Assembly (NCBI GenBank): GCA_009599575.1
Contig: VWND01000007.1
Coordinates: 1,373,501-1,437,500, forward strand
Source: Blumeriella jaapii
Taxonomy: Eukaryota > Ascomycota > Leotiomycetes > Helotiales > Drepanopezizaceae
DNA length: 64,000 nucleotides
Direction of reading: 5' to 3'
The notes below the pieces were generated by a model. The model saw only the letters and a list, made by a program, of their open reading frames with translations. It was not told the DNA's origin and searched no databases. Made by a program: the position numbers and the translations under genes. Numbering within the stretch: position 1 is the stretch's first letter; the number at the start of each line of letters is the position of its first letter. Shown here one piece after another: positions 45,111 through 56,228 of the stretch.

Positions 45111-47963
45111 TCAATCATCGCCCAAAACACTCTTATTAAAAAACCTCCAGATCTGCCTCCCGGCCTCTTTTCCCACAGCCGGCTCCAGCTCCTCCACGCT
45201 CGCATTCGCAACATCCCTCAGACTGCCCATCTCCACCACCAGATTCTTGATGTTCTTCCCCGTCACCCCGGGCACCACCCTCAACATGTCCTGCGGCTCG
45301 CGATTGAAACTCTGATCCTCGGCCTTCTGGCCTCCCTCGAGCCCAATCCGCGCAGCAGCGATGGGGTCCGGCTCCGGCTCCTGGGTCTTGAGCGACTCGA
45401 AGATCTCGGCTGTCTGGTAGGGCGAGGAGGACCAGATGATGCGCAGGCGGGGAAAGGCGAGGGTGAGGAGCACGAGCTTGGACTGCAGGTCTGAAGTCGC
45501 GTTGGTGGCGGACACGGAGTTCAGGGAGCCCGACAAGTCGGCGAACGGCTCGAGGGTGAATGATTTGTTCTGGTCAAACTCGATGAGCAGCATGGGGGAT
45601 TTGTAGTGCAGTTGCATGGTCTCAGCTTGCGTGTAGAGGCGGCCATCTTTAAAGGAGGAGATGAGATCTTTGATGGATTTGCGTTCGACACAGATGCTGG
45701 GCGAGAGAATATAGTCGCCTACTGTCAGCATACAAGGAACTATCACCATCGACTTCGCGTGTAATAGCGAGGGGAGCGAGGAGCGGAATTCGCGGACGTC
45801 GACGACGACCCGAGGAGGTTGGGCGGTAGCAGCTAGGCGGCCGCCACCTGCTATGCGGGTATTGATTGTGCGGAGGAAGGCTTGCTCCTGGTCTTCGATG
45901 CCGTGTGCGTCGGTGGTCAGAATGATGGACATGTTGGATTTCTCTTTGATCAGTTTCGTGAAAGCGTCCTTCTCTCGGCGGACGGAAGACAGATAGCGTT
46001 GCTCTTCTACGGAGCCGCCGTAGTATAGGAAGTAAACTCGCACGTTGCGGTCATTGTGGGAGGATCTGTAGACCTCGACTCGGCGTACGAAAGATGTATC
46101 GGGTTCGTACATGATTATGTAGCGAGGCTTCACCTCCTCGAGCACATGCTCGTCCATGTCTCCGTCATATGCATGGATAACAACAAGATCCTGTGTTTCG
46201 TAGAGTTGGTAATAGTCTTCCATATCATCCAATGGGTCTGCTACGACGTCTTCTTTCTGCGCAGCCTCGGTCTCTGTGGGCTGGATCTCGGAAATCAGCT
46301 TAGCAACTTCCATCGGTCTGTCCTCTGCTGCCAGGATGCTCCCGTTTGCTGCTCTTGAGGGGGCCGAGCCAGTACTACCGCCTCCACGAACTCGACGTCT
46401 CTTGTTCGCTGGAGCCTTTCCTCGAGAACTAGTATCTGCGCCCTTTTGATTGACAGTGCCATCAAGAATCTTTTGGTTTTCCGTGAACAAAGCCGCACTA
46501 ATCTTAGCAAACTCGTTTTTCCATTTCAAATAAGACCTGAGCTTTCTTCTCATCATGAAAGCAGCAGAGGGCGCATGTTCCTCGTCACCTTCTTCATCCC
46601 GCTCACTTGTTTCTGGTCGAACATGCATATTCTGCAGATACTCCTTGAGTTGACGGCATTGAGCTGTGTCGCTGCACATAATCAAGATCGTTCCGTTCGA
46701 GTCGTCTCGAACCACAGGGTTGAAGTACAGGTCTCGGTCAATTTCTTCCAAGACTTCGGCCAGAACTGCCCACTTCGGTTGTTCTTCGAGAACAGTTCGA
46801 AGAGCGTCAATGTTCTCTGCCCCGGATGCTTTGCCGGTGTAGACTCTCCGCTTGGCAGTGTCGAATATGGTATGAGCAGCATCGAGAAACAGCCAGGGAG
46901 ATTGGTTTTGTCTAGTAGATCCAGCCGGTGGAGAATGGGCAGCCAAAATGGTATCCAGATGCCGATTGAAAGAGACGGCATCGTATGTGAGCAGGCTATG
47001 CAACATACCTCGCAAAACATTCAAATCATGGACAATCTGCTTGGTCTTCCAGCTAACCCTATGCCAGACTGGGTCAAGCTGTCTCCTGATCACCACATCG
47101 AATTGCTTGTGAAGAGCACTGTCAAGATTCCAGTCTTCCATCTCCAAGCCAGAGTTACTCTTCCTGAGCTCTCCTACACTGACCTCCACGCACTCCATAA
47201 TGGCTGTCTGGATGTCACGCATCGACTCGGACATTGGCACTTCCAGTTCGATGACTTCTGCCTTTTTCTTGCCTTCCAGCGCCTGCGCTACTACGACTTG
47301 AAATCGCGGCCATAACGAGGCGTTCCGCAGGAATAGATTCCGCATCATTGTGGAAAGCGGAGAAAAGCCGGTGGAAAAAGGCTCGGGGCTGTCCGAAAAG
47401 GCTTTCAAAAAACCGACCTTGTTCTTTTGCCTGTATATTCGTAGTATAAAAGCCTCCAAGGACGTGGCGACAATTCTCTCGGCGTGGAGAACAACCATTC
47501 CAGTCACAGTCTCGGGATTCAATAAACTTGTCAAGAGATCGACCACCAAGATTCGTGAAGTGACACTGAAAATGCCCCCTTGGCTGTACATCTTCTCTCT
47601 AGTCCCAACACTCATGTTCTCGGTGTTGACCACACTGAGGCCCCTGGCTCGGGGCGACATGCTGATGGCGGCATGCTCAGCCAGGGCTTCCCCAATCCAT
47701 CCATTCTCTCTGTCGTCTGCTCCTACTAGCAGAATGAGGTTGTTCCCCGCCGCATCGTAGGAATGGAGAAGGTTCGTTACGAGGCGCAGGAGCCCGAGAC
47801 CGCGGGCGATGATAACGAGCTCATCCTTCTGGCGAAGCTCTTGAAAGATCTCTTGCTGGTATTTCTGTGAAGTGGTATTAGCGGGGTTTGCAGCTTTGTA
47901 GAGGGTCCGTACAAGTGGCAGTGACAGCTTCACTGGTTGTTGATCCCCATGCCCAGAAGACAT
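45111..47963 (-). CDS. RAD1: XPF-family structure-specific endonuclease
   Basis: Catalytic subunit of the Rad1-Rad10 (XPF-ERCC1) nuclease, which cuts 5' of lesions in nucleotide-excision repair and in recombination. Single exon, 950 aa. The N-terminal inactive SF2 helicase-like region (about 20-560) starts LPLVRTLYKAANPANTTSQK. A disordered, basic insert follows (about 490-560, GKAPANKRRRVRGGG). The ERCC4 nuclease domain (about 700-850) carries VDVREFRSSLP and the catalytic GDYILSPSICVERKS (near residue 755). The C-terminal tandem HhH region (about 885-950, MLRVVPGVTGKNIKNLV) is the Rad10 dimerisation and DNA-binding part. Complete and apparently functional. Confidence 0.96.
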   Translation of the reverse strand: MSSGHGDQQPVKLSLPLVRTLYKAANPANTTSQKYQQEIFQELRQKDELVIIARGLGLLRLVTNLLHSYDAAGNNLILLVGADDRENGWIGEALAEHAAISMSPRARGLSVVNTENMSVGTREKMYSQGGIFSVTSRILVVDLLTSLLNPETVTGMVVLHAERIVATSLEAFILRIYRQKNKVGFLKAFSDSPEPFSTGFSPLSTMMRNLFLRNASLWPRFQVVVAQALEGKKKAEVIELEVPMSESMRDIQTAIMECVEVSVGELRKSNSGLEMEDWNLDSALHKQFDVVIRRQLDPVWHRVSWKTKQIVHDLNVLRGMLHSLLTYDAVSFNRHLDTILAAHSPPAGSTRQNQSPWLFLDAAHTIFDTAKRRVYTGKASGAENIDALRTVLEEQPKWAVLAEVLEEIDRDLYFNPVVRDDSNGTILIMCSDTAQCRQLKEYLQNMHVRPETSERDEEGDEEHAPSAAFMMRRKLRSYLKWKNEFAKISAALFTENQKILDGTVNQKGADTSSRGKAPANKRRRVRGGGSTGSAPSRAANGSILAAEDRPMEVAKLISEIQPTETEAAQKEDVVADPLDDMEDYYQLYETQDLVVIHAYDGDMDEHVLEEVKPRYIIMYEPDTSFVRRVEVYRSSHNDRNVRVYFLYYGGSVEEQRYLSSVRREKDAFTKLIKEKSNMSIILTTDAHGIEDQEQAFLRTINTRIAGGGRLAATAQPPRVVVDVREFRSSLPSLLHAKSMVIVPCMLTVGDYILSPSICVERKSIKDLISSFKDGRLYTQAETMQLHYKSPMLLIEFDQNKSFTLEPFADLSGSLNSVSATNATSDLQSKLVLLTLAFPRLRIIWSSSPYQTAEIFESLKTQEPEPDPIAAARIGLEGGQKAEDQSFNREPQDMLRVVPGVTGKNIKNLVVEMGSLRDVANASVEELEPAVGKEAGRQIWRFFNKSVLGDD

Positions 47964-48348
47964 CTGCAGCTGTCATGATCGAGCCGCACGAGGTTATTGA
48001 GGTGGTTGAGTCCCGACATCCATCTCCGACCCTTTCTAGCTCGAGAGACCGGAATGTACTGACGGGCTATCGAGAGTCGCTTACCTGCTATGCGCACCCC
48101 TTCGCTTAATTACCCCACGGCGGCCTGAGGTAAACACGAGGGGGATCTCGGTGCAAATCGCAGGTTTCAGGCTGGAAAGTGATTGGTGGATTCTTCTGAT
48201 ATCTCGACGTCATAGAGGGGAAATCCAGATTCACTTCCTTATAATTACATGTGCTCGTTAATTGTCCCTGAAAGTTTGTTTTCCACTTCGCAATCCACAA
48301 GCTTCATACAACCTCCAGACAATAGTTGACCATCCAAACAACCTCATC
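47964..48348. promoter_or_regulatory. Divergent upstream region of RAD1 and an 80-aa gene
   Basis: 385 bp between divergent starts. No gene; no palindromic or repeat feature stands out. Confidence 0.4.
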
Positions 48349-48591
48349 ATGCCTGCCGGACCCGACGAGACAGATCACACGGCGTTAGTGGCCAAGACGG
48401 CGAGCTCGAAGACCGAGTCCAACGCTTCTTCTCATCCGCTCCATCAGCAAGAGACTCCCAAGGGAGAGCAGGTGCAGTTCATCCATCATCAGGCTCAGCC
48501 AGGCCCAGCCGAATCGGACAAGCTTGCCGGTGTCCAGCAAGAAGGCACCAAAGCAGAGCGTGAGGCGAAGGCGAAGGAGCTCAACAAGTAG
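48349..48591 (+). CDS. Small hydrophilic protein of unknown function
   Basis: Single exon, 80 aa, starting MPAGPDETDHTALVAKTASS and ending KAEREAKAKELNK. The protein is polar, rich in Gln, Glu, Lys and Ala, and likely disordered with a C-terminal helix. No domain recognised. An upstream in-frame non-ATG extension exists; the ATG at 48349 is chosen because it is the first ATG of the frame and follows a typical leader. Coding status is plausible but not certain. Confidence 0.5.
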   Translation: MPAGPDETDHTALVAKTASSKTESNASSHPLHQQETPKGEQVQFIHHQAQPGPAESDKLAGVQQEGTKAEREAKAKELNK

Positions 48592-49194
48592 GCTTGCCCG
48601 GTATGCTTCCATGCTTCCATGCTTTGTGTATTTGACTGACTCAAACTAGGGGATCCAAGATGTGAAGACTGTTCGTTAGCTAGAGGGGGGGAGCGCACGA
48701 AATGGCATGGATTTGGGGCCCTTGAAGGAAACGTGAAACACGAAACGCCGGGCGGGGTTGCTTCAGCACGCGTCAGACGCTTAATGAATAAAATTGCCTA
48801 CTCTCTCATTCATAGCCAAGTGCGGCTGTTAGTGACTCTCGAAATTGAAGGTATCGCCAGACAGCACTTAATGCCCGGTCTGTACATATTGTAGAAGGGC
48901 GGGGCTAGGTGAGCTTCGTTTGGCTCGGGTGGCTCGGGTGGCTCAGGTGGCTGGGGCTGGGGCTGGGGCTGGAGAGTGAGGGCTGGGGAATTTCTTGGCA
49001 CTGCTGATGTTCAACTCCTGTTCGTACACGAAATTAGCGTCGAAGCTAGCGCCAGGTCAGTGATGGCATTTGCCTTCTTCCGTTTTAACAACACCATACC
49101 CGCGCATCGCCCTCTCTACTGCAGTACGCCTCTCAATGTGCTCGGGCAGTGGCACCATACGATCCCCACCGCTTGAACGCAGGACCTTGCAACG
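48592..49194. other. Intergenic, promoter of LAS17
   Basis: About 600 bp without a gene. Contains GGCTGGG/GGTGGCTC short direct repeats at about 48920-48975. The LAS17 leader is expected near 49100-49194. Confidence 0.45.
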
Positions 49195-51345
49195 ATGCCA
49201 TCCATCCTCTCTGACGACGATAAGGAGACGGTCAAGCGGCAGATTCCCAAGTCCGTGAATAAAATCCATGCCGTCGCCGTGGCACGGCTCTACGTGGCTT
49301 TTCCGAATCGAGGCCAATGGACATACACCGGCCTCCAAGGAGCGGCGGCGCTGGTGAATGATCTGGTGGGCAATACATACTGGCTTAAGATCGTGGATGT
49401 GTCGGTTCGTGAGGTCTGATGATGGCTCAGCTCAAGTATTACTAACGTTCTGACAGCCCATGGGTCGAGGGGTAATATGGGACCAAGAGATCTACGATAC
49501 GTGGTCCTACAACCAGGACCGGACTTTCTTCCATTCCTTCGAGACCGAGGACTGCTTAGCCGGTCTGTCCTTCGCGGATGAGAAGGAAGCTAAGCAGTTC
49601 CTCAAGAAGATGAACGACCGGGAGAAGAATGCCAGCAAATTGACCAAGTCGAATCCATTCGGAGGCGGTATGCAGCAGCCTACGAGGCATGGGCTATTGG
49701 GGGGCTTCTTTGGGGGACATCGACATTCATCGGCGCCTACGCCTGCAATACAACCTACCCCTCCGGATTCGCCAAGCTACACAGTTCCACCGGCACAAAA
49801 CGACCGATTGTCGGGAGGCAGCTTTACCGCGACGAAGTCTCAGTTTGCCGCACTGGATGCGATTGACCACAATTGGAGAGAAACCTGGGGCGATGATCTG
49901 AAGCAGATGGGAATTACAGATGACCTGATCCGAGACAACCAGGACTTCATCGCAGACTATATTCGACAACAACAAGCAACCCAGGTCAAACCCTCAGCAA
50001 ACGGAGTAGAGAACCAGAGGGTTAGGGTCCCGCCACCGCCCCCTCCAGCAGGCCCCCCTCGCAATCAGTCTGAAAGTCCTCAAAGTGTTTTGCCGGGTCG
50101 TGGGAGAGGGGCACCACCCGCGCCTCCTCCAGCGAGAAGATCTGCTGCGAAAGCTGAGCCGACCAGAGAGCCTACACCTCCAAGAGAGCCTTCGCCGCCC
50201 AGAGGACCTCCTCCGCCTAGATTCGCAGCACCGCCTCCCATTGCAGATGCTGGAAAATATGCACATACCAACAACAAGCCGGCACGAGCACACGCTGGAA
50301 GTCTGTCTAATCCCGGTCCCCCTCCACCACCTAGGCCGCCTAAAAACCCAGTGGACGATGGTTACGAGCCAGGGGAGTCAGGCTCGAGATTTGGCGTGCC
50401 TCCTCCTTTCATGGGAGAAAGGATTGTTGCAGAAAGAAAACAAGGTCCGCCTCCGACACCAAGCCGAGGAGCAGTTCCTCCTCCTCCCCCTCAACGGGAT
50501 ACGTCACAACGGGACTCAGCAGGAGCCGTTCATGCTGTTCCTCCTGTGAATGCACTCCCTCCGCCTCCTTTGCCCCCCAAAACACCCTCTGCTCTTCCAC
50601 TACCTCCGGCATCGTCAAGGCCGATTCCCCCGCCCCCTTCGAGAAACAGCGGGCCACCCCCTCCTCCTTTACCACAGGCAAATGCACCTCCTCCGCCTCC
50701 GTTGCCGTCCTCGAACGCGCCCCCTCCGCCTCCGCTGCCATCCTCGAGTGCACCCCCTCCGCCTCCGTTGCCATCCTCGAGTGCACCCCCTCCACCCCCT
50801 TTACCACAATCCAGTGCACCTCCTCCACCCCCTTTACCACAATCCAGTGCACCCCCACCACCTCCCTTACCACAGTTCAGTGCGCCTCCTCCACCACCAC
50901 TACCATCTGCAAACGCCCCACCACCACCACCCATGCCCTCTCTTGGTGGACCTCCAGCTCCTCCGCCACCGCCCCCGAACCAAGATTCAGGACATGCACC
51001 TGGAGTTCCTGCCTCCTTACCACAACCAACTGGTGACCGTGCAGATTTGATGGCCAACATTCAGAAGGCCGGGGGTATTGGAGCACTCAAGAAAGTCGAT
51101 CGGAGCCAAATCAGGGACAGAAGTCAGGCTATGGTACCAGGAGGTGATACTGGACCTGCAGGCAGTGGCCTGCCACCCGCTGGAGCAAGCGGAGGAGCAG
51201 ATGCTGGTCTGGCCGGTGCCTTGGCGGCTGCTTTGAATAAGCGGAAGAAGAAAGTTAGCGCAAGTGGTGAGTCGAGTAATTACATGCTGAGACAGTCCAT
51301 GCTAATTTCAACGTAGATGACGAAGCGGATGATGATGATTGGTAG
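49195..51345 (+). CDS. LAS17: WASP-family activator of Arp2/3
   Basis: Actin nucleation-promoting factor at endocytic sites. Three exons (49195-49404, 49457-51266, 51317-51345) give 682 aa. The N-terminal WH1 domain (about 1-125) includes HAVAVARLYVAFPNRGQWTY and DRTFFHSFETEDC. A helical region at about 215-260 (WGDDLKQMGITDDLI) corresponds to the GBD-like segment. A very long proline-rich region (about 275-600) includes eight 11-residue repeats of the APPPPPLPSS type for SH3 and profilin binding. WH2 follows (RADLMANIQKAGGIGALKKV), and the acidic tail, built by splicing at the last intron, ends DDEADDDDW with the terminal Trp that contacts Arp2/3. Introns are 52 and 50 bp. Confidence 0.95.
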
Positions 51346-51841
51346 ACGGACCTTTGGTTTGGTGGATGAAGACGGTGCGCTAGGCGTCATCATGCTTGTT
51401 GAGCATATTCAAAGGCGCCGCGAGTTGAAGAAAGCAGGGCATCATGCTCACGCAAAGTTAAGTACAGATGGCGTTGAAGATCATCACACACGTTCAAACC
51501 AAATACCAGTCATTGTGAATGCAGTGTGCGTATCTATTTTTAAAGGAGAGTCTGAATTCGAGTCAGCCCAGAAGAGCCCATTACGAATCCAAGTTCTTCC
51601 GACTAAAAGAGCAGCGAAACAAGAACAGCCTAGTCAGTGGATTGCAACGTCTCTCCCATCGCAACCCACCGCCAGTCCACCGAAAGAAAACATCCTGTCG
51701 AGGTTCTCAGGCAGCAGTCTAGGTCATGACCGCCACCATGAGATTGAGAGAGAAGACAGTCTTTCTTTTCGTCACCACCGTGCCTTGCCACCCACCCGCA
51801 CATCCCATCCGTGCGTGCGGGCAAAAACACACACCCTCTCT
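51346..51841. other. Intergenic between convergent genes
   Basis: The 3' flanks of LAS17 and TIF11. A frame running on from the LAS17 tail is an artefact of its terminal intron. No gene seen. Confidence 0.45.
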
Positions 51842-52471
51842 CTAGATATCATCGACGTCAATCTCCTTACCCTTTCCATCCTCGTCGTCGCTGTCACTGC
51901 GATCCTCATCGAACTCGAAGTTGCAGTCGCCCTCGCCCTCTTGCCCGTACGTATCTGTCTCGTTGATCTTGGCACTCTCGGGCAATTCGCCGTAAGCCTT
52001 CAGCGAGCGGGCCTCGTCGGCGCTGTACTTGAGGATGACGTCGCCCTTCTCGTCTTGGTAGTCCCGCAGCGAGAGCAGAATGATGTCGCCCTGGTTGATC
52101 CAGACCTTCTTGCGGAGCTTGCCTCGGATATGCGCCAGGCGCTTGGAGCCGTCGAAGCAAAGGGCCTCCAGCCGACCGTTTCCGAGCATCTTGAGGACCT
52201 GGGCGTATTCTGTAGGGAGGGGTTAGTGGGGTGTTGTTTACAGGAGCTGGTAGGGTCGACGGGCAAGGGCAGATCGAGAGTATTGTCATGTACGAGGAGA
52301 CGTACCTTGTCCTTCCTCCTTGAAGGTCAACTCTCTCTTCTCGTTATCGTTCTCGTTCTTCCCACGACGCCTATTCTTGCCACCCTACGCGCATCATCTG
52401 GTCAGCGCTCCCTCTTTGTGTGCGCGCCGAGGCTGCAGTGGAGTGATTACCTTTCCCTTATTCTTGGGCAT
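51842..52471 (-). CDS. TIF11: Translation initiation factor eIF1A
   Basis: Promotes scanning and start-codon selection on the 40S subunit. Three exons in coding order 52471-52451, 52384-52306 and 52209-51842 give 155 aa. The basic N-terminal tail ([19 protein letters not shown]) is followed by the OB-fold (about 30-110: [40 protein letters not shown]) and an acidic C-terminal tail ending [15 protein letters not shown]. The first exon codes only MPKNKGK. Introns are 66 and 96 bp. Complete. Confidence 0.95.
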
Positions 52472-52947
52472 GTTGAGGGAGATCTGTTGTGGGCTGTGTG
52501 GTTTTGGAGGCGGTAGTCTCCGATTGTTTGAAAGCGAGAGGATCGAGAGAATGGCGATGTCAAGTATTAAGGTGATGGAAAAGTACCAGTCGAGATGGGG
52601 ATAGATGGAGGGGAAGAGAGGGGCTGTGCGTCAGTTTCGCTTCGGGGCTCCACGTTGGCGCTAGCCGGAATCATAACAATCAATAATGGAAGTACAGTAC
52701 TGTACAGTACTGCACACATTCATTCACCACGATTGCTTCTACTCTCGCTTTACAACACAGTCACTTGGGTTCCGCAATCTACACAAAGGAGGCACAGTGG
52801 GAGGATTCACCACGCACGGATCATGGACACCACCTTTCCGTTCTCCGCTTGATCGATCTCATCTCTTTACCACGCCGAGATGGCCTCCAATTGGGCTTCC
52901 GCGATGAGTGGCCGCATCATGAGTTTTATGCGGTCTTGCCGGTCAAG
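52472..52947. promoter_or_regulatory. Divergent upstream region (TIF11 / unknown gene)
   Basis: Contains a GTAC palindrome, AGTACAGTACTGTACAGTACT, at about 52691-52711. An open frame continues upstream of 52948 without an ATG; part of it may be coding if an upstream exon exists. Confidence 0.45.
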
Positions 52948-53487
52948 ATGGTAGGCGGTCCAACAACAGCACTCGTTGTCAAGTACCGAGACGCACCGGC
53001 GTATTCCATTACTGCCAGAGCTTGGCTCGAAAGCAACACTGCCACATGCCCTATTGCACCCTACTTCGCACGGCGCTGGGATGAGCGTACAGAGCCGTTC
53101 TGGTGGTCTGCTATCACCCTCAAGAACGTTCGGTCCGCTAGGACAATTCGGACTCACATGAACCGCAAGATCCGGCATGCCTTCACAGAGTCCTTGAAAA
53201 AGAAGGGGTATAGGCCTGATGGGTCTAGATTGCCTGGGGAGGAGGACAAACCGCCGTTGACAGGCTCGGCGCATATTGCCCCTACGGAAGAAGTGCTGCG
53301 GACGAAGATGAAAGACTTGATTTTACAGACGGACATAGCTGTGGAGAGCATCTTACAAAGTCAAATGTCGGGTCAGGCTGGTCGGCGTCGTCCCAAGCAA
53401 GATATATTAGAGATGCAACAGGAGCATACCGTGAAGGAGGTGAAAGACGTTGGAACCGGACCCAGGATTACTAAATACACATGGTGA
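52948..53487 (+). CDS. Hypothetical protein, basic
   Basis: The 179-aa frame starts MVGGPTTALVVKYRDAPAYS and ends GTGPRITKYTW. It is basic with an RTHMNRKIRHAFTESLKKKGYRPDG segment, which could be RNA-binding, as in mitochondrial ribosomal or mRNA-handling proteins; that is only a guess. The same frame stays open for about 60 codons upstream (LGFRDEWPHHEFYAVLPVK looks protein-like), so a further 5' exon with its own ATG is likely, and the start given here is probably not the true one. No family recognised. Confidence 0.5.
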   Translation: MVGGPTTALVVKYRDAPAYSITARAWLESNTATCPIAPYFARRWDERTEPFWWSAITLKNVRSARTIRTHMNRKIRHAFTESLKKKGYRPDGSRLPGEEDKPPLTGSAHIAPTEEVLRTKMKDLILQTDIAVESILQSQMSGQAGRRRPKQDILEMQQEHTVKEVKDVGTGPRITKYTW

Positions 53488-53706
53488 CTCCTACTTTGCT
53501 ACATTACATTTGCCTCCCTGTTCTGGATTACCTTTGAACCTATGATATAGATAGATACTCTGTAGACCTAGTTGTGGAAAGACAAAGATCTCAGCCTCGC
53601 CAATCTGGCCTCACGGACTACATCGGTCCGAGCTCAAGTCGCGTCAAGCTTGGATGGCCGCAACGCATCTTTTGCGACAAACCAAGTCCCTTACACTAGA
53701 ACCGTC

Positions 53707-54921
53707 ATGATGCTGATCTCCTTGACAGTGGGCAAAGTCGATGCCGGCGTCGCAGTGTTGCTGACCCAAGATAAAAGACTAGTATAGCATCCCCCAATGC
53801 TTCTTAGCTGACCCTTAATCCAGCTAACACTGATTCAGATTGAATTTCCCTCCATCCTCCTGCCACCCAACATTTCCTCTGGCAGTATAGTCGACATCAC
53901 AGTCTCCCGTAACCTCAATTCCGAGGCCAAATCTCAAGCCGCTTTCCTTGCCCTGCAAGACACAATTTACTCCTCCTTTGGCGAAGCAGAGCCCGCCACC
54001 CCCAAGCTCAGCTGCAGAAATGCCACCCAAACCTCCGTGGTCCTCGAATGGGCCCCCCTAGAAGTCGCAACTGCAGACATCATCTCCCTATCCCTCTTCC
54101 GCAATGGTCAGAAAGCAGGCAACATCCCGCGGCCCACGGAGAACCAAAGCACGAAGATCAGTGGATTGGCCGTTGATACGGAATACACATTTCATCTGGT
54201 GCTGAGGACTAGCGCCGGCACATTCAACAGCGAAAAGGTAGTTGTCAAGACGCACAAGATGACAGATCTGAGCGGGATCACCGTTACGCCTGGTATTCTG
54301 CCTGCGCAGCTCAGGGACAGTCTTACGAAGGCTGTGGAGAGAATAGGAGCCAAGATGGCAGACACGGTTCGGATTGATACTACGCATTTTGTTACTACCG
54401 AGGGAAGGGGTATGCTGTGGGAGAAGGCGGTCGAGACGAATATTCCCGTGGTCAGACCGGAGTGGATTGAGGGCTGTGAGAGAGGAGGTAGAATCGTGGG
54501 CGTTCGACAGTACTATCTTGATGCGGACCCTAGGCAACGCCAAATCGCCCACTCTGAAGTGCCGCCTCAAACTTCTCCCGAGTCGAAGAAGGATTCACCA
54601 CTGCCTAGTCCACCTGCTGCTACCAATGGAGCCGGCCAGCCACTTCCGCCAACACCGCCAGCAAAGGACGCGCCGAAGGAGCAAGAGAGCAGTGACGAAG
54701 ATGAGGAGGGGGAGGATAAGGAGGACAAATCGGCCGTCCAAGACGAGCAGAAATTCAAGGTCGAAGACCGCGATCAACATAACGTTGCGCTTCGGCCAGC
54801 CACACAGTCATCAGCATCGGAGTCGGAGGAAGGAGACGACAGGTTGAGGGAGCCGGTTTACGATGGCGAATCGGGATCGCACACACCTGGGCAATCCAGC
54901 TTCCAAGACGTGGCGCTGTAG
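53707..54921 (+). CDS. CHS5: Exomer subunit, Chs5-like
   Basis: Scaffold of the exomer coat that carries chitin synthase and other cargo from the trans-Golgi to the plasma membrane. Two exons (53707-53781, 53839-54921) give 385 aa. The N-terminal dimerisation segment (SLTVGKVDAGVAVLLTQDKRL joined to IEFPSILLPP) is followed by an FN3 domain (about 85-170, TPKLSCRNATQTSVVLEWAP) and a BRCT domain (about 175-265, GITVTPGILPAQLRDSL... IPVVRPEWIEGC), the Arf1-binding FBE module. The tail is acidic and Pro/Ser-rich. The start has two consecutive ATGs. Shorter than yeast Chs5 because the Lys/Glu-rich tail is short, as in other filamentous fungi. Confidence 0.93.
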
Positions 54922-55363
54922 TTGAGCTTCTCTAGTTGGCGCTTTTTGCTATGATAAACCTAAGATTCCCTGGGCTGGCTGGGATCTGCTTAAGCAGCGT
55001 GGTGTTTAGATGTTCCAATGCCGGTAGCTGAGCGCAATAGAAATGTGCATACAGTACAACTGCACTCGGAGTTCCTCGGGTCAGGGCCGGTTCGAAACGT
55101 CCCAGGACCAGTGATATTCAATCGTGTGGAAATCGTGTGGAAGCTCACTACTTGTGCTAAAGTTCCTGTCTCCAAGTACCAACATTACTTACTGTACAGC
55201 TCTTGATGAGGACAAGCTCAGCAGCCTCCCGCCGCTAATCGACGATCAACATCCCTGTAGATGTTTCTTGCTAACAATTGCTATCTAAAAGTCAATTGAC
55301 GATAAGTGTCCAGCTTCCAGTTCTCCATTCAGCCGTGATCGATGCTTGTCGTGTCATACAACG
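54922..55363. other. Intergenic, no gene seen
   Basis: 442 bp; 3' flank of CHS5 and upstream region of the SDR. Nothing beyond short frames; CTGTACAG at 55193-55200. Confidence 0.4.
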
Positions 55364-56228
55364 ATGGCCTGGTCATTAGTCTGTCCCGGAAGCAGGGGAA
55401 TCGGATTCCACCTAACCCGACACCTCCTCCAATCGACCAAGATTCCGGTCATTGCAACAGCCAGGAAAGATGTCACGGGAGTCAAGAAAGGCATACTGGA
55501 GGACTTACCAGGCATAGACCCAGATCGTCTGAATGTCCTCCAGGTAGACGTCACAAGTAGGACGCCTTGTCCTCCACAAGATCCGAAGAAGAATCAAACA
55601 GCAATGTTAACAGCAAGCAGATGAAAGCGACATCATCCGCGCAGCAGAAGACGCCAAAACCATGTTCCCACCCTCCTCGCACCATCTCCACCTAGCGTTC
55701 TCCATCCCAGGCGTCTTGTATCCGGAAAAATCGCCCTCACAGATGGAGCACGAGGACCTCAGGCGCACTTTCGCCGTCAACACCATCGGCCCCATGCTCC
55801 TGGCCAAACACTTCACACCATTCCTGCCCAAGAAATCCAGCTCGCTCCCTTCGGCCTCGGAATGCGCAGAGCTCGGCATCCCGCCCCAGGCGGTCTGGCT
55901 CAACATGTCCGCACGCGTGGGCTCAACCTCCGACAACGCCCTCGGGGGGTGGTACTCCTACCGTGCTTCCAAGGCGGCGGTCAACAGCGTGAGCAAGAGC
56001 CTGGACCTGTGGTTGCGGACCAGGAGTGGGGATAAGGCGATGGCGGTAGCGTACCATCCTGGCACGGTCAAGACGGGGCTGAGTGAGGAGTTCTGGGGGA
56101 ATGTGAAGGAGGAGAAGCTCTTTAGCCCCGAGTTTGCGGTCGAGAAGATGCTGGGTGTTGTGAGGGGCGTGGGATTGGAGGGGAGGGGAAAGTGTTGGGA
56201 TTGGAAGGGGGAAGAGATTTTGCCTTGA
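55364..56228 (+). CDS. Short-chain dehydrogenase/reductase (C-factor-like SDR)
   Basis: Two exons (55364-55556, 55618-56228) give 267 aa. The Rossmann motif is GSRGIG (residues about 9-14), followed by VIATARKD and LQVDVT. The catalytic Ser lies in WLNMSARVGS and the YxxxK pair in YSYRASKAAVNS, with HPGTVKTGLS after it. This pattern is typical of the sniffer/C-factor class of SDR. The 61-bp intron uses an acceptor a few bases beyond a closer AG; only the later one keeps the frame. Substrate unknown. It lies next to a sugar transporter and a dehydrogenase on the same strand, a possible but unproven functional group. Confidence 0.85.

Noticed and set aside
50530..51060. Gly-rich frame antisense to WASP
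   Set aside because: It is the complement of the proline-codon repeats (CCN read as NGG) and has no independent support.
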